Shown here: positions 1 through 8,325 of the stretch, one piece after another
Position numbering within the stretch: the first letter of the stretch is position 1
How the letters are laid out: each line of letters opens with the position of its first letter
From: JAGLQA01 sp023135565
Lineage (GTDB): Bacteria > Acidobacteriota > Aminicenantia > UBA2199
NCBI GenBank assembly: GCA_030639305.1
Contig: DAOWCY010000116.1
Coordinates: 1 to 22,577 of the forward strand
DNA: 22,577 nt
Direction of reading: 5' to 3'
Position numbers and translations under genes: made by a program
The notes under the pieces: generated by a model
Database searches by the model: none
What the model saw: only the letters and a program-made list of their open reading frames with translations
Told to the model about the DNA's origin: nothing

Positions 1-1
1 A

Positions 2-73
2 TTGGATGAAATTTCAGGAGAATCAGGGAAATTAACGGCGGGTAGAACTGTTTCATGGCAATTGAGAATTTGA
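2..73 (+). CDS. Possible C-terminal tail of an upstream gene (partial)
   Basis: Frame 2 is open from the window edge for 23 codons and ends in TGA at 71-73. The peptide ends in a short hydrophobic stretch with a tryptophan (TVSWQLRI). It is too short to place in a family, and a chance open frame of this length is common. It is listed only because the next 85 bases before the promoter at 158 contain nothing gene-like, so a gene ending here would make sense. Confidence 0.2.
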   Translation: MDEISGESGKLTAGRTVSWQLRI

Positions 74-134
74 ATTCATCAAAATTGCATCTCATATCAC
101 CATCATTACTGAATATTTGAAAAATTTTGCGGAA

Positions 135-153
135 TTGCTGCCCGGAGGCAAAA
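135..153 (+). repeat. Fragment of the dispersed palindromic element (3' end only)
   Basis: The bases CTGCCCGGAGGCAAAA resemble the 3' edge of the complete copies (CTGCCGGAGGCAAAA in the copy at 1311-1367) with one inserted C. The rest of the element is absent. It lies just before the -35 box of the bam promoter. Because it is short, this could be coincidence. Confidence 0.4.
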
Positions 154-157
154 GTTA

Positions 158-185
158 TTGACTACTACAAGATTTATGGTATAAT
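158..185 (+). promoter_or_regulatory. Sigma-70-type promoter of the bam operon
   Basis: A -35 box TTGACT (158-163) is followed by a 16-base spacer and a perfect -10 box TATAAT (180-185). Transcription would start near 192, giving a leader of about 90 bases that is very A-rich before the first gene. The Shine-Dalgarno AAGGAGG at 270-276 is strong. No operator palindrome is obvious next to it. Confidence 0.8.
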
Positions 186-280
186 AGAATTTAGATAAAT
201 CGAACTAAAGACAAAATCAAAAGTTCCATGAAAAAAAAGAAAAAAAACTTTATTAATATACAAAAATATAAGGAGGAAAA

Positions 281-1303
281 ATGAAAGCAGCACGATATTA
301 CAAAGGTGAAAAAGTACTTCGTATAGAAGACATACCTACACCGGAACCGGCAGCAGGAGAAGTGCGCATTAAGATTGCAGCTTGCGGTGTATGTCACACC
401 GACCTGCATTATTTAGACCACGGGGTTCCCACTTTCAAGGAACCGCCCATGACACCGGGACACGAAATCAGCGGCACTATCGAGAAATTAGGCGACGGCG
501 TAACGAAGTGGAATGAGGGCGATCATGTAGTCATTCCCGCTGTACTGACCTGCGGTTCCTGCGAAGCATGCCGCCGGGGCCGGGAGAACATCTGCCAGAA
601 TATGATGATGGTCGGCAACAACATCGACGGCGGTTACGCCGAACAAATAGTCGTATCGGCCAAGGACCTCATCCCGCTGCCTAAACACCTGAACTTAGAA
701 GACTGCTCTATCATAGCCGATGCTCTTTCCACCCCTTACCATGCGGTAGTGAATCGCGGCGAAGTAAAGCCCGGTCAAGTAGTGTCTGTTTTCGGCTGCG
801 GCGGCGTCGGCATCAACGTGGTGCAGTTCGCTGCATTAGCAGGAGCCAAAGTAATCGCAGTTGACCTCAGCGACGAGAAATTGGAAATGGCCAAAAAACT
901 GGGCGCTTATGCTACTTATAACGCTAAAGAAGAGAAAGTCGAAAAAATCATAAGAAAAGCCACCGGGGGCTGCGACACGGCATTTGAAGTAATAGGCAAT
1001 CCCAAAGTAATGCTGCAAGCTATGTCCACCCTGAAAACCGGCGGACGTTTCGTAATGGTCGGTTACACAGCCGACAGCGTCGCTTTACCCGCGGCGCGCA
1101 TCATGTACCGGGAAATGGAGATTCGCGGTTCTTTAGGCTGCCGTCCGGTAGATTACAACGTGATCGTTTCGTTAGTGGACCAGGGCAGTATCGCCTTAGA
1201 GCCGCTAATTTCAAACCGCTACTCTATCGACGATGTAAACAAAGCATTCGACGATATTCGTGAAGGCAAACCCATCATCAGGAATTTAATGGTCACGTCC
1301 TGA
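281..1303 (+). CDS. bamQ: Zinc-dependent alcohol dehydrogenase, probable 6-hydroxycyclohex-1-ene-1-carbonyl-CoA dehydrogenase
   Basis: This 340-residue protein is a medium-chain zinc dehydrogenase. Catalytic-zinc residues are visible as C35 (ACGVCHTD) and H61-E62. C91, C94, C97 and C105 form the structural-zinc lobe. A Rossmann motif GCGGVG lies at 172-177, with the acidic NAD-selecting residue D195. From memory of the Thauera enzyme Had, the segments VIPAV-x2-CG, the GN-x-I-x-GG stretch near 112-118 and DA-x2-TPY are shared. That enzyme oxidises the alcohol formed after dienoyl-CoA hydration in the benzoyl-CoA pathway. The gene is first in the operon, just ahead of bamB, which supports this role. 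The hydratase (bamR) and ring hydrolase (bamA) are not in the window. A generic alcohol dehydrogenase cannot be excluded without a tree. The start is fixed by AAGGAGG four bases upstream. Confidence 0.72.
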   Translation: MKAARYYKGEKVLRIEDIPTPEPAAGEVRIKIAACGVCHTDLHYLDHGVPTFKEPPMTPGHEISGTIEKLGDGVTKWNEGDHVVIPAVLTCGSCEACRRGRENICQNMMMVGNNIDGGYAEQIVVSAKDLIPLPKHLNLEDCSIIADALSTPYHAVVNRGEVKPGQVVSVFGCGGVGINVVQFAALAGAKVIAVDLSDEKLEMAKKLGAYATYNAKEEKVEKIIRKATGGCDTAFEVIGNPKVMLQAMSTLKTGGRFVMVGYTADSVALPAARIMYREMEIRGSLGCRPVDYNVIVSLVDQGSIALEPLISNRYSIDDVNKAFDDIREGKPIIRNLMVTS

Positions 1304-1310
1304 TTAAACG

Positions 1311-1367
1311 AAAGTTTTGATCAAACTTTTTCAAAAGTTTGGCCCCCGGCAGGGCTGCCGGAGGCAA
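1311..1367 (+). repeat. Dispersed palindromic element, copy A
   Basis: This copy has three alternating A/T-rich arms, AAAGTTT-TGATC-AAACTTTT-TC-AAAAGTTT, that can form two mutually exclusive hairpins. They are followed by a GC-rich hairpin CCGGCA-GGGC-TGCCGG and the trailer GGAGGCAA. It fills almost the whole gap between the dehydrogenase stop (1303) and the bamB ribosome site. It lacks the 5' part (GTGAGCG...GATTCTAA) found in the copies at 11512, 19872 and 20841. There is no T-run after the hairpins, so it is not a classical terminator. Confidence 0.85.
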
Positions 1368-1384
1368 AAAAATAAGGAAATAAA

Positions 1385-3400
1385 ATGAGGTACGCAGAAA
1401 CAGGCTTTAATTTAGAAGTCGATCTAACCCGGGGAAACATCGAGAGGGTTGCCACAGACCCGGAAGAAACCGGGCTTTACTTAGGCGGGCTGGGCACGAA
1501 CGCCAAAATATTGTGGGACAGGGTTCCACCTGAAGTGGAACCTTTTTCTCCCGATAATCTACTTATATTTGCCGCCGGTCTTTTATGCGGCACACCTGCC
1601 GTCGGTTGTAATCGCACTATTGTTTCCACCATTTCTCCTCAGACCAGGTTAATGGCATTCTCGATGATGGGGGGATTTTGGGCCCCGGAATTGAAGTATG
1701 CCGGTTATGATAAAGTGATTTTTCGCGGCAAGTCCCCCGACCTGGTTTATTTGTGGATAAACAATGATAAAGTAGAAATACGTGACGCCTCTCACCTGCA
1801 GGGTAAAGGCGCTGTTGAAACCGCGGAACTTATTAAGCAGGAGTTGAATGAACCCAAAGCCCAGGTGGCAGCCATCGGTCTGGCCGGTGAAAACAGGGTT
1901 TTCTTTGCCTCTATCGAGCAGGGCAGGTCCAGCGCCAGCCGGGGCGGAATCGGCGCCGTTATGGGCGACAAAGGATTAAAGGCCATAGTTGTTCGAGGCA
2001 CAGGCGACATCAATGTTGCCCAACCGGAAAAATTCCATGAGCTTTGCAATGAAGTGCTGGAATATATAAAAGTCCGTGACGATAAGCCGATCCCCGGGGT
2101 AATGCCTATTTTAGCCGGTCTCGGCTCCCCGCAGGAGATGAAAACCCATGATGAGAAGTGGCACACCGAGAGTTTCATGTGGGGTAATTCCCGCCACCGC
2201 AGAAGAGGCTTTTGGACCGAGGAAGTCGAAAAGGAGTGGACGGAGACCCTGGAAAATGCGCGAACGCGGCTCATAAGTTGTTATAACTGTCCCATGAAAT
2301 GCGCGGCCACGATTTCCATGCCCGGAGTTCCTACATACATGATGAAGTGTTTCTCGAAACTGACCTATACGATGGCAGCCATGTCAAACCTGGATTTCGG
2401 TTTAAAAATCGCCCAGCGGGCAACCGAGTATGGCGTGGACGCATTTTCAACCCCACAAGTTATGGCCTTCGCCCTCGAGCTATATGAAAACGGCATTTTA
2501 ACCGAAAACGATATGCAGGGACTGCCTGCTTCTAACGAGGAGAGATTTTTCTGGTTACTCGACAGGATTGTCCGCCGCGAAGGAATAGGCGACGTCCTGG
2601 CCGACGGCACTTATTGGGCGGCGAAAAAGATCGGTAAGGGAGCGGATGAATATGCTCATAATAATATTAAGAAACATGAGCAGATGCCTCTCAAACTATC
2701 GATGCTGAACCCCATTTATTTCCTTATGTATTGTACCGGTGAAAAGATAAACATTACCCAAATCGAAGGGCAGTTCCCGCAGATGCCTTTTCCTACCAGG
2801 GAGGAGCGCGAAGAGTTTGTAAAGGATTGGTTCCAGGTTCCTGATGAAAAGTTTAAGCAATATTTCCTGGACTGGGAGCTGCGGGGAGAAAAGTCATTCC
2901 CCTATTACCCCACTGTAGAAATGTGCTGTGATATCGTTGACTGGCAAGAGCGGATGCACTACATAGATGATGCTCTCGGCATGTGTTCCGGTTTATCGGC
3001 ATTTCCCCTGAAACCCCCCTATCATATACACAATTTCCCGGAATTTATCTCATATGGGGCCGGGATCGAAATGGATGAAGCCAAACTAACCCGGGCCGCC
3101 AAAAGGTACCGGACCTTAGTGAGAGCCATTAATATAAGCAGAGGTATGAGGAGAAAAGATGAGAAACCCCCGGCTAACCATTGGAAAAAAAGATTCCCCG
3201 AACTTGAGAAGAAGCTCTTAGATGAGTATTACAAGCTAAAAGGTTGGAATGAAGACGGTATTCCCACCGCAGAATCTTTACATGAATTGGGATTGGATTT
3301 TGTCGGCGAAGATTTTATAAAGAGGGGTATCTTGACCGATAGTGAAGAGACTCCCCGCAAAGAGTCCGCAGTTGAAACAGGCGATAAACAAAACGCATAG
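1385..3400 (+). CDS. bamB: Class II benzoyl-CoA reductase, tungsten catalytic subunit BamB
   Basis: This 671-residue protein belongs to the aldehyde:ferredoxin oxidoreductase family (tungsten bis-pyranopterin enzymes). The N-terminal cofactor domain shows GGLGTNAK (34-41) and the segment SASRGGIGAVMGDKGLKA (183-200). The [4Fe-4S] ligands are C299, C302, C306 (CYNCPMKC) and C534 (GMCSG). E251, H260 and C322 fall at the positions I recall as active-site residues of the Geobacter metallireducens BamB structure, so the protein is very probably a true benzoyl-CoA reductase and not another AOR member. The reaction is two-electron dearomatisation of benzoyl-CoA to cyclohexa-1,5-diene-1-carbonyl-CoA without ATP. 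It is followed directly by bamC, and the BamC start site overlaps the bamB stop region. Shine-Dalgarno TAAGGA lies at 1373-1378. Confidence 0.93.
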   Translation: MRYAETGFNLEVDLTRGNIERVATDPEETGLYLGGLGTNAKILWDRVPPEVEPFSPDNLLIFAAGLLCGTPAVGCNRTIVSTISPQTRLMAFSMMGGFWAPELKYAGYDKVIFRGKSPDLVYLWINNDKVEIRDASHLQGKGAVETAELIKQELNEPKAQVAAIGLAGENRVFFASIEQGRSSASRGGIGAVMGDKGLKAIVVRGTGDINVAQPEKFHELCNEVLEYIKVRDDKPIPGVMPILAGLGSPQEMKTHDEKWHTESFMWGNSRHRRRGFWTEEVEKEWTETLENARTRLISCYNCPMKCAATISMPGVPTYMMKCFSKLTYTMAAMSNLDFGLKIAQRATEYGVDAFSTPQVMAFALELYENGILTENDMQGLPASNEERFFWLLDRIVRREGIGDVLADGTYWAAKKIGKGADEYAHNNIKKHEQMPLKLSMLNPIYFLMYCTGEKINITQIEGQFPQMPFPTREEREEFVKDWFQVPDEKFKQYFLDWELRGEKSFPYYPTVEMCCDIVDWQERMHYIDDALGMCSGLSAFPLKPPYHIHNFPEFISYGAGIEMDEAKLTRAAKRYRTLVRAINISRGMRRKDEKPPANHWKKRFPELEKKLLDEYYKLKGWNEDGIPTAESLHELGLDFVGEDFIKRGILTDSEETPRKESAVETGDKQNA

Positions 3401-3412
3401 GTGGTAACCCTA

Positions 3413-3988
3413 ATGGCTGAGAAAAAAAAGAAAATAGTTAAAATAATAAAAGTCGATCTCGATAAATGCAATGGCTGCCGGGCATGTGAGGTAGCCTGCT
3501 CCGCTTTTCACGCAGCGCCGAGATACAGCAGTAATAACCCGGCCAGGTCCCGAATCCGGGTGATTCATGAACCCTTGAGAGATGTTTATGTACCTATTCG
3601 TGCCGGGGATTATACTCCCGCCGAATGTACCGGCAGGCATACTTATACCATTAACGAAAAGGAATATGACGAATGCAGTTTCTGTGGAGTTTCCTGCCCC
3701 GCCCGGGACCTTTTCAAGGAGCCCGATTCCGGTCTCCCGTTGAAATGCGACATGTGTGAAAGCGATCCCCCTTTAGAAGAGCCCATGTGTGTCAAGTGGT
3801 GTTTAGCTGAAGCCCTGACTTACGAAGAAAGGGAAGAGGACGCCGCGGAAGAAGAGCAGCGCGAGGAGATGGAGACCGGGTTGGAATCGCTGGCAAACAA
3901 ATATGGCTTACAAGAAATAAAGGATACCCTTGCCCGCATGTCCATGTCGAAGAAGGGCCAAAAACAAAAGGCCAAAGAAGAGGATTAA
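3413..3988 (+). CDS. bamC: Benzoyl-CoA reductase electron-transfer subunit BamC (polyferredoxin)
   Basis: This 191-residue ferredoxin-like subunit carries electrons to BamB. Cysteine groups seen are CNGCRACEVAC near the N terminus, CSFCGVSC in the middle, then CDMCESD and CVKWC. They fit several [4Fe-4S] clusters of the DMSO-reductase beta-subunit/HycB type. The C-terminal 50 residues are highly charged (runs of Glu/Arg, then Lys) and probably form a helix that docks on a partner. I chose ATG at 3413 because AGGTGG at 3399-3404 is spaced 8 bases from it. An in-frame GTG at 3401 would start inside that ribosome site. The stop is one base before the bamD start, which indicates translational coupling. 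Confidence 0.9.
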   Translation: MAEKKKKIVKIIKVDLDKCNGCRACEVACSAFHAAPRYSSNNPARSRIRVIHEPLRDVYVPIRAGDYTPAECTGRHTYTINEKEYDECSFCGVSCPARDLFKEPDSGLPLKCDMCESDPPLEEPMCVKWCLAEALTYEEREEDAAEEEQREEMETGLESLANKYGLQEIKDTLARMSMSKKGQKQKAKEED

Positions 3989-3989
3989 A

Positions 3990-5159
3990 ATGACAAAGGA
4001 GACTGTGGCCCCTTCCAAAGAGATCATCGACGTCATAAAAGAGAGCGGTGGAGAAGCCTTCAAATTATGCTATCAATGCGGATTATGCGATACTGTTTGC
4101 CCCTGGAACAAAGTTAGGGACTTTAGTATGCGCAAGATAGTCCGGCAGGCCGCCTTCGGATTGACTGAGATAGAAGCAGAAGACATGTGGCTCTGCACCA
4201 CCTGCGGCAAATGTCCCCAGCAGTGCCCCAGGGACGTCAAACAAATAGATTCCGGCGTGGCCCTGCGCCGCATAGCCACGGAATACGGGGTTTTTCCCGC
4301 CTCCGCCAAACCGGTTACCGGCATAAGCGCCAGCCTCTCCGGGGAAGGCAATCCCTTGAACGATAAGCGGGAAAAGCGGGCTGAATGGGCCGCGGGTCTT
4401 CCTGTAAAAACCTTCACTGAAGGAACTGAATTTTTATATTTCCCCGGCTGTTATCTATGTTATGACCCCAGGTTAATGAAAGTAGGCCGGGCCACCGCGC
4501 AGATATTGCACCGGGCCGGGACGGATTTCGGCATACTGGGAGCTAAAGAGAACTGCTGTGGAGAAAGCATCCGCAAAGCCGGAGATGAGGAATTATTCAA
4601 ACGCCTGGCCCGGGAAAACATCAAAGCCTTCGTCGAAAATGGAGTGAAGAGAATCATCGTTTCTTCCCCGCACTGTTATCACACCTTCAAAAACGAGTAT
4701 CCCGAATTTATGGTGAACTTCGAAGTTCTCCATATTTCGCAATATTTACACCAACTTATTAACGAAGGAAAGCTCGATCTCATTAAGGAGTACCGGAAGA
4801 AAGTGACCTATCATGACCCCTGTTATTTGGGCCGTCACAACGGCATATATGACGAACCCCGGCAGGCATTAAAGAAGATACCCGGTTTAGAACTGATCGA
4901 AATGGCTGAGACACGGGAAGACAGCCTCTGCTGCGGCGGCGGCGGCGGCAGGATCTGGATGGAAACTCCGAAAGGTGAAAGGTTTTCCGACCTCAGGGTC
5001 GAGCAAGCCGTTGCAGCCGGAGCCGATGTGCTGGTTACTTCCTGCCCCTACTGCATCACTAATTTCGAGGACAGCAGGTTGAACCTCGAAGACAGTGAAG
5101 CTATAGAGATTAAAGACATCACGGAAATCATCCTGGAAGCGCTCCAGGGAACCGAATAA
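3990..5159 (+). CDS. bamD: BamD, heterodisulfide-reductase HdrD/HdrC-B-like iron-sulfur subunit
   Basis: The 389-residue protein starts with two [4Fe-4S] motifs (CYQCGLCDTVCP and CTTCGKCPQQCP). Two cysteine-rich CCG domains follow: FPGCYLCYDP with ENCCGES, and HDPCYLGRHN with LCCGGGGG. This is the HdrC-HdrB fusion layout, where CCG domains bind non-cubane clusters. In the Bam complex it links the HdrA-like BamE to the catalytic BamBC module. An in-frame ATG at 3930 would extend the protein by 20 basic residues but lies inside bamC. ATG 3990 directly follows the bamC stop and has an AGAGG ribosome site 6 bases upstream, so it is preferred. Confidence 0.9.
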   Translation: MTKETVAPSKEIIDVIKESGGEAFKLCYQCGLCDTVCPWNKVRDFSMRKIVRQAAFGLTEIEAEDMWLCTTCGKCPQQCPRDVKQIDSGVALRRIATEYGVFPASAKPVTGISASLSGEGNPLNDKREKRAEWAAGLPVKTFTEGTEFLYFPGCYLCYDPRLMKVGRATAQILHRAGTDFGILGAKENCCGESIRKAGDEELFKRLARENIKAFVENGVKRIIVSSPHCYHTFKNEYPEFMVNFEVLHISQYLHQLINEGKLDLIKEYRKKVTYHDPCYLGRHNGIYDEPRQALKKIPGLELIEMAETREDSLCCGGGGGRIWMETPKGERFSDLRVEQAVAAGADVLVTSCPYCITNFEDSRLNLEDSEAIEIKDITEIILEALQGTE

Positions 5160-5180
5160 AAATGAAAAGGACATAGAGAA

Positions 5181-8100
5181 TTGGACAAAGAAACAAATAC
5201 AGCACTGTTAGGAAGTTCCGCCGAAAGTCAATTCGGAGATGTAATGGTTGTCGGCGGCGGGATCAGCGGTATCCAGGCCGCTCTCGATCTTGCCGGCGCC
5301 GGTTTTAAAGTTTTCCTGGTGGAGAAATCGCCCACTATCGGCGGCAAAATGGCCCAGCTCGATAAGACCTTTCCCACCAATGACTGCTCCATGTGCATCG
5401 AATCTCCCAAGTTTATCGAATGTGACAGGCATCCCAACATAGAGATACTGACCTATACCGACGTTGAAAACGTAGACGGGAAAGCCGGTGATTTCACCGT
5501 AACCCTGGTCAAAAAGCCCCGCTACGTTATCGAGGAAAAGTGCACCGGTTGTACTGTCTGCGTAGAGTACTGCCCCGTCAAGGTTCCCGATCCTTTTAAT
5601 CAAAACTTATCTTCCGATAAAGCCATTCATATATATTTTTCTCAAGCAGTTCCCCTGGTCACTTATATAGATGATAACTGTCTTTACCTTAAAGATAAAA
5701 AATGCACCATTTGTCAAGCCGTCTGTCAGAATGACGCCATAGACCTTCATCAAAAACCCGAATTAGTGGAATTAAAGGTCGGAGCCATCGTGATGTCTCC
5801 CGGTTATGAACCTTTTAACCCCGCGCTCCGGGGCGATTATGGTTATGGAAAGATGGCGAACGTAGTGACCAGCATGGATTTTGAACGGCTCTTATGCGCC
5901 ACCGGCCCCCATGAAGGCGAAATACTGCGCCCCTCGGATCACAAGCACCCCCATAAAATAGCCTGGATTCACTGTGTCGGTTCCAGGGAAGTTGTCCCCG
6001 GCGGGAACAGTTATTGTTCCGCCGTATGCTGCTCTTATATCCAGAAGCAGGTAATCCTAACCAAAGACCATAACGCCGACACGGAAGCCGTCATATTTCA
6101 TAATGACATTCGCTCTTTCGGCAAGGATTTTGAACGGTTCTACCAGAGAGCCGAAGCCCTCCCCGGCGTCAAATTTATAAGAAGTTACGTATCCATCGGC
6201 AGAGAGATCCCCGAAACGAAGAATGTAACCATACGCTATTCTACTTTCGATGATGGAGTAAAAGAAGAAGAATTCGACTTAGTGGTATTAGGCGTCGGCT
6301 TGAATCCTCCCGCCGGAGTGCAGGAACTGGCTGATAAGTTCGGCATCGAGCTTAATTCTCATGGATTCTGTAAAGTTGATCCTATTAATCCTATCGAAAC
6401 CAGCCGCCCCGGGATTTATACCAGCGGCGCTTTCCAGGGGCCCATGGATATCCCCGAATCGGTGGTCACCGCCAGCGGAGCCGGAGCGCTTTGCGGCAAT
6501 CTCCTGGATTACCGGCGCGGCAAGCTGGCCAGGGACAGGATATACCCCCCGGAAAGGGACGTCTCTGAAGAAGAAGTTAAGGTAGGCGTTTTCGTCTGTC
6601 ACTGCGGCGCCAATATCGGCAGGGTTGTCGATGTACCCGCCTTAGTCGAATATTCTACCACTTTAGATAATGTAGCCCATGCTGAAGAAGGTCTTTTTAT
6701 ATGTTCCACCGATGCCGCCGAGAAAATATCGAACACCATCCGGGAAAAAAGTCTCAATCGCGTGGTTGTGGCCGCCTGCACCCCCAGGACGCATGAACCC
6801 CTGTTCCGGGACACCCTGCGGGAAGGAGGCCTTAATCAATATTTCTTCGACATGGCTAATATCAGGGAACACTGTTCCTGGGTGCACTCCAAACAAAAGG
6901 AAGAAGCCACGGCTAAAGCCAAAGATATCGTGCGCATGTCCGTAGCCCGGACAGTTAATTTGGAACCCCTGCAGGAATTCGATCTGCCCGTCGATAAAAC
7001 GGGCTTAGTCGTCGGCGGAGGCCTGGCCGGTATGACCGCCGCCCTCACCTTAGCCGAGCAGGGCTTTGAAGTTCACCTGATAGAAAAGGAAAAAGATTTA
7101 GGCGGCATGGCGCGCCGGATTCATACCACCCTGGAAGGTCTCGACGTACAGGCATATTTGAAAGAAATTATCGCCAAAGTTTACCGGAATCCGTTAGTGC
7201 ATGTGGCTCATGAAGCCGCCATTACCGATGTATCCGGTTATGTAGGCAATTTCGTCACCACCGTGAAATCCGAAGGCCGGATTCAAAAGATAAGCCATGG
7301 CGCAGCCATCCTGGCCACCGGAGCCGGTGAATATAAACCCAACGAATACCTTTATGGCGAAGACGAAAGGGTGTTGACCCAGTTGGAATTAGAAGAACTT
7401 ATCGCCGCGGAAGATGAAAGACTGGCTAAATCCCAGGGTTTAGTGATGATTCAATGTGTCGGCTGCCGCCAGGAAGACCGGGATTACTGCGCCCGCATCT
7501 GCTGCGGCCAGGCCATCAAGAACGCCTTGAAACTAAAAGAGATAAACCCGGAAATGGATATCTACATTCTTTTCCGGGATATGAGAACCTACGGGTTCAA
7601 AGAGGATTATTACCGTGAAGCAGCGGAAAAAGAAGTACGGTTCGTCCGCTGGGAACCCGAAGAAAAACCCCGGGTGGAAACTGCCACCGCGGAGGGCAAA
7701 CCGGTGCTGCGGATCACTGTTCCTGACCCCGTTTTAGGTCAGTATCTCGCGTTGGACGCCGATTTACTCGTTCTATCCGCCGCTGTCGTCCCCTCGCCGG
7801 GAAGCCGGGAAATAGCCCGCATGTTCAAAGCCCCCTTAAGCCCCGACGGTTTTTTCCAGGAAGCCCATGTAAAATTAAGGCCCGTTGATTTTGCCGCCGA
7901 GGGCGTTTACATGTGCGGCATCGCCCACTACCCCAAACATATTACCGAAGCCATTGCCCAGGCTTATGGAGCTGCCGGCCGGGCCGTAGCGCTTCTTGCC
8001 CAGGACACAGTCACAGCCTCCGGCGCCGTTTGCGAAGTAAACGAACAGGCCTGCGTCTCCTGCGGCGCCTGTATTACCGCCTGCACCTACGGCGCCATAG

Positions 8101-8297
8101 AGTTTCGCGACACCCCCAAAGGCAAAAAAGCCTCGGTGAATCCTATTCTCTGCAAAGGCGACGGTCTCTGCAATGCCAAGTGTCCCACCAATGCCATTAG
8201 TTTGAAACATTATACCGATGAAGAAGTCTTTCACCAAATAGACGCGGCGGCCCTACTCCCGGCGGAGGAACAGGCCGGCGAAGGAGTCCACAAATGA
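5181..8297 (+). CDS. bamE: BamE, double HdrA-like FAD/iron-sulfur electron-distribution subunit
   Basis: This 1038-residue protein is two HdrA modules in tandem. The first has a dinucleotide fold (GGGISG, 25-30; EKSPTIGGKMAQLDKTFP, 49-65), ferredoxin cysteines from C121 (CTGCTVCVEYCP) and CTICQAVC (175-182). The second begins near residue 467 with the HdrA-type VFVCHCGANIGRVVD and has another FAD fold (GGGLAG, near 612-617). A ferredoxin domain closes the protein: C958-x2-C-x2-C-x3-C and C991-KGDGLCNAKCP. Such subunits are candidate sites of flavin-based electron bifurcation. In the Geobacter complex the FAD count agrees with two FADs per BamE. The start is TTG with AAGG 10 bases upstream. 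ATG at 5242 is possible but would begin inside the conserved first strand, so it is unlikely. Confidence 0.9.
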   Translation: MDKETNTALLGSSAESQFGDVMVVGGGISGIQAALDLAGAGFKVFLVEKSPTIGGKMAQLDKTFPTNDCSMCIESPKFIECDRHPNIEILTYTDVENVDGKAGDFTVTLVKKPRYVIEEKCTGCTVCVEYCPVKVPDPFNQNLSSDKAIHIYFSQAVPLVTYIDDNCLYLKDKKCTICQAVCQNDAIDLHQKPELVELKVGAIVMSPGYEPFNPALRGDYGYGKMANVVTSMDFERLLCATGPHEGEILRPSDHKHPHKIAWIHCVGSREVVPGGNSYCSAVCCSYIQKQVILTKDHNADTEAVIFHNDIRSFGKDFERFYQRAEALPGVKFIRSYVSIGREIPETKNVTIRYSTFDDGVKEEEFDLVVLGVGLNPPAGVQELADKFGIELNSHGFCKVDPINPIETSRPGIYTSGAFQGPMDIPESVVTASGAGALCGNLLDYRRGKLARDRIYPPERDVSEEEVKVGVFVCHCGANIGRVVDVPALVEYSTTLDNVAHAEEGLFICSTDAAEKISNTIREKSLNRVVVAACTPRTHEPLFRDTLREGGLNQYFFDMANIREHCSWVHSKQKEEATAKAKDIVRMSVARTVNLEPLQEFDLPVDKTGLVVGGGLAGMTAALTLAEQGFEVHLIEKEKDLGGMARRIHTTLEGLDVQAYLKEIIAKVYRNPLVHVAHEAAITDVSGYVGNFVTTVKSEGRIQKISHGAAILATGAGEYKPNEYLYGEDERVLTQLELEELIAAEDERLAKSQGLVMIQCVGCRQEDRDYCARICCGQAIKNALKLKEINPEMDIYILFRDMRTYGFKEDYYREAAEKEVRFVRWEPEEKPRVETATAEGKPVLRITVPDPVLGQYLALDADLLVLSAAVVPSPGSREIARMFKAPLSPDGFFQEAHVKLRPVDFAAEGVYMCGIAHYPKHITEAIAQAYGAAGRAVALLAQDTVTASGAVCEVNEQACVSCGACITACTYGAIEFRDTPKGKKASVNPILCKGDGLCNAKCPTNAISLKHYTDEEVFHQIDAAALLPAEEQAGEGVHK

Positions 8298-8325
8298 ATA
8301 TTACTGTTTTAGGAGTGAATTGAGA

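Noticed and set aside
1311..1367. Rho-independent terminator between the dehydrogenase and bamB
   Set aside because: The hairpins are followed by GGAGGCAAAAAAA, not a T-run, and the same sequence recurs as a dispersed repeat elsewhere.
8294..8323. Tiny ATG frame of 9 codons overlapping the bamE stop (ATGA)
   Set aside because: It ends at the bamF ribosome region and has no sign of conservation. It is most likely chance.
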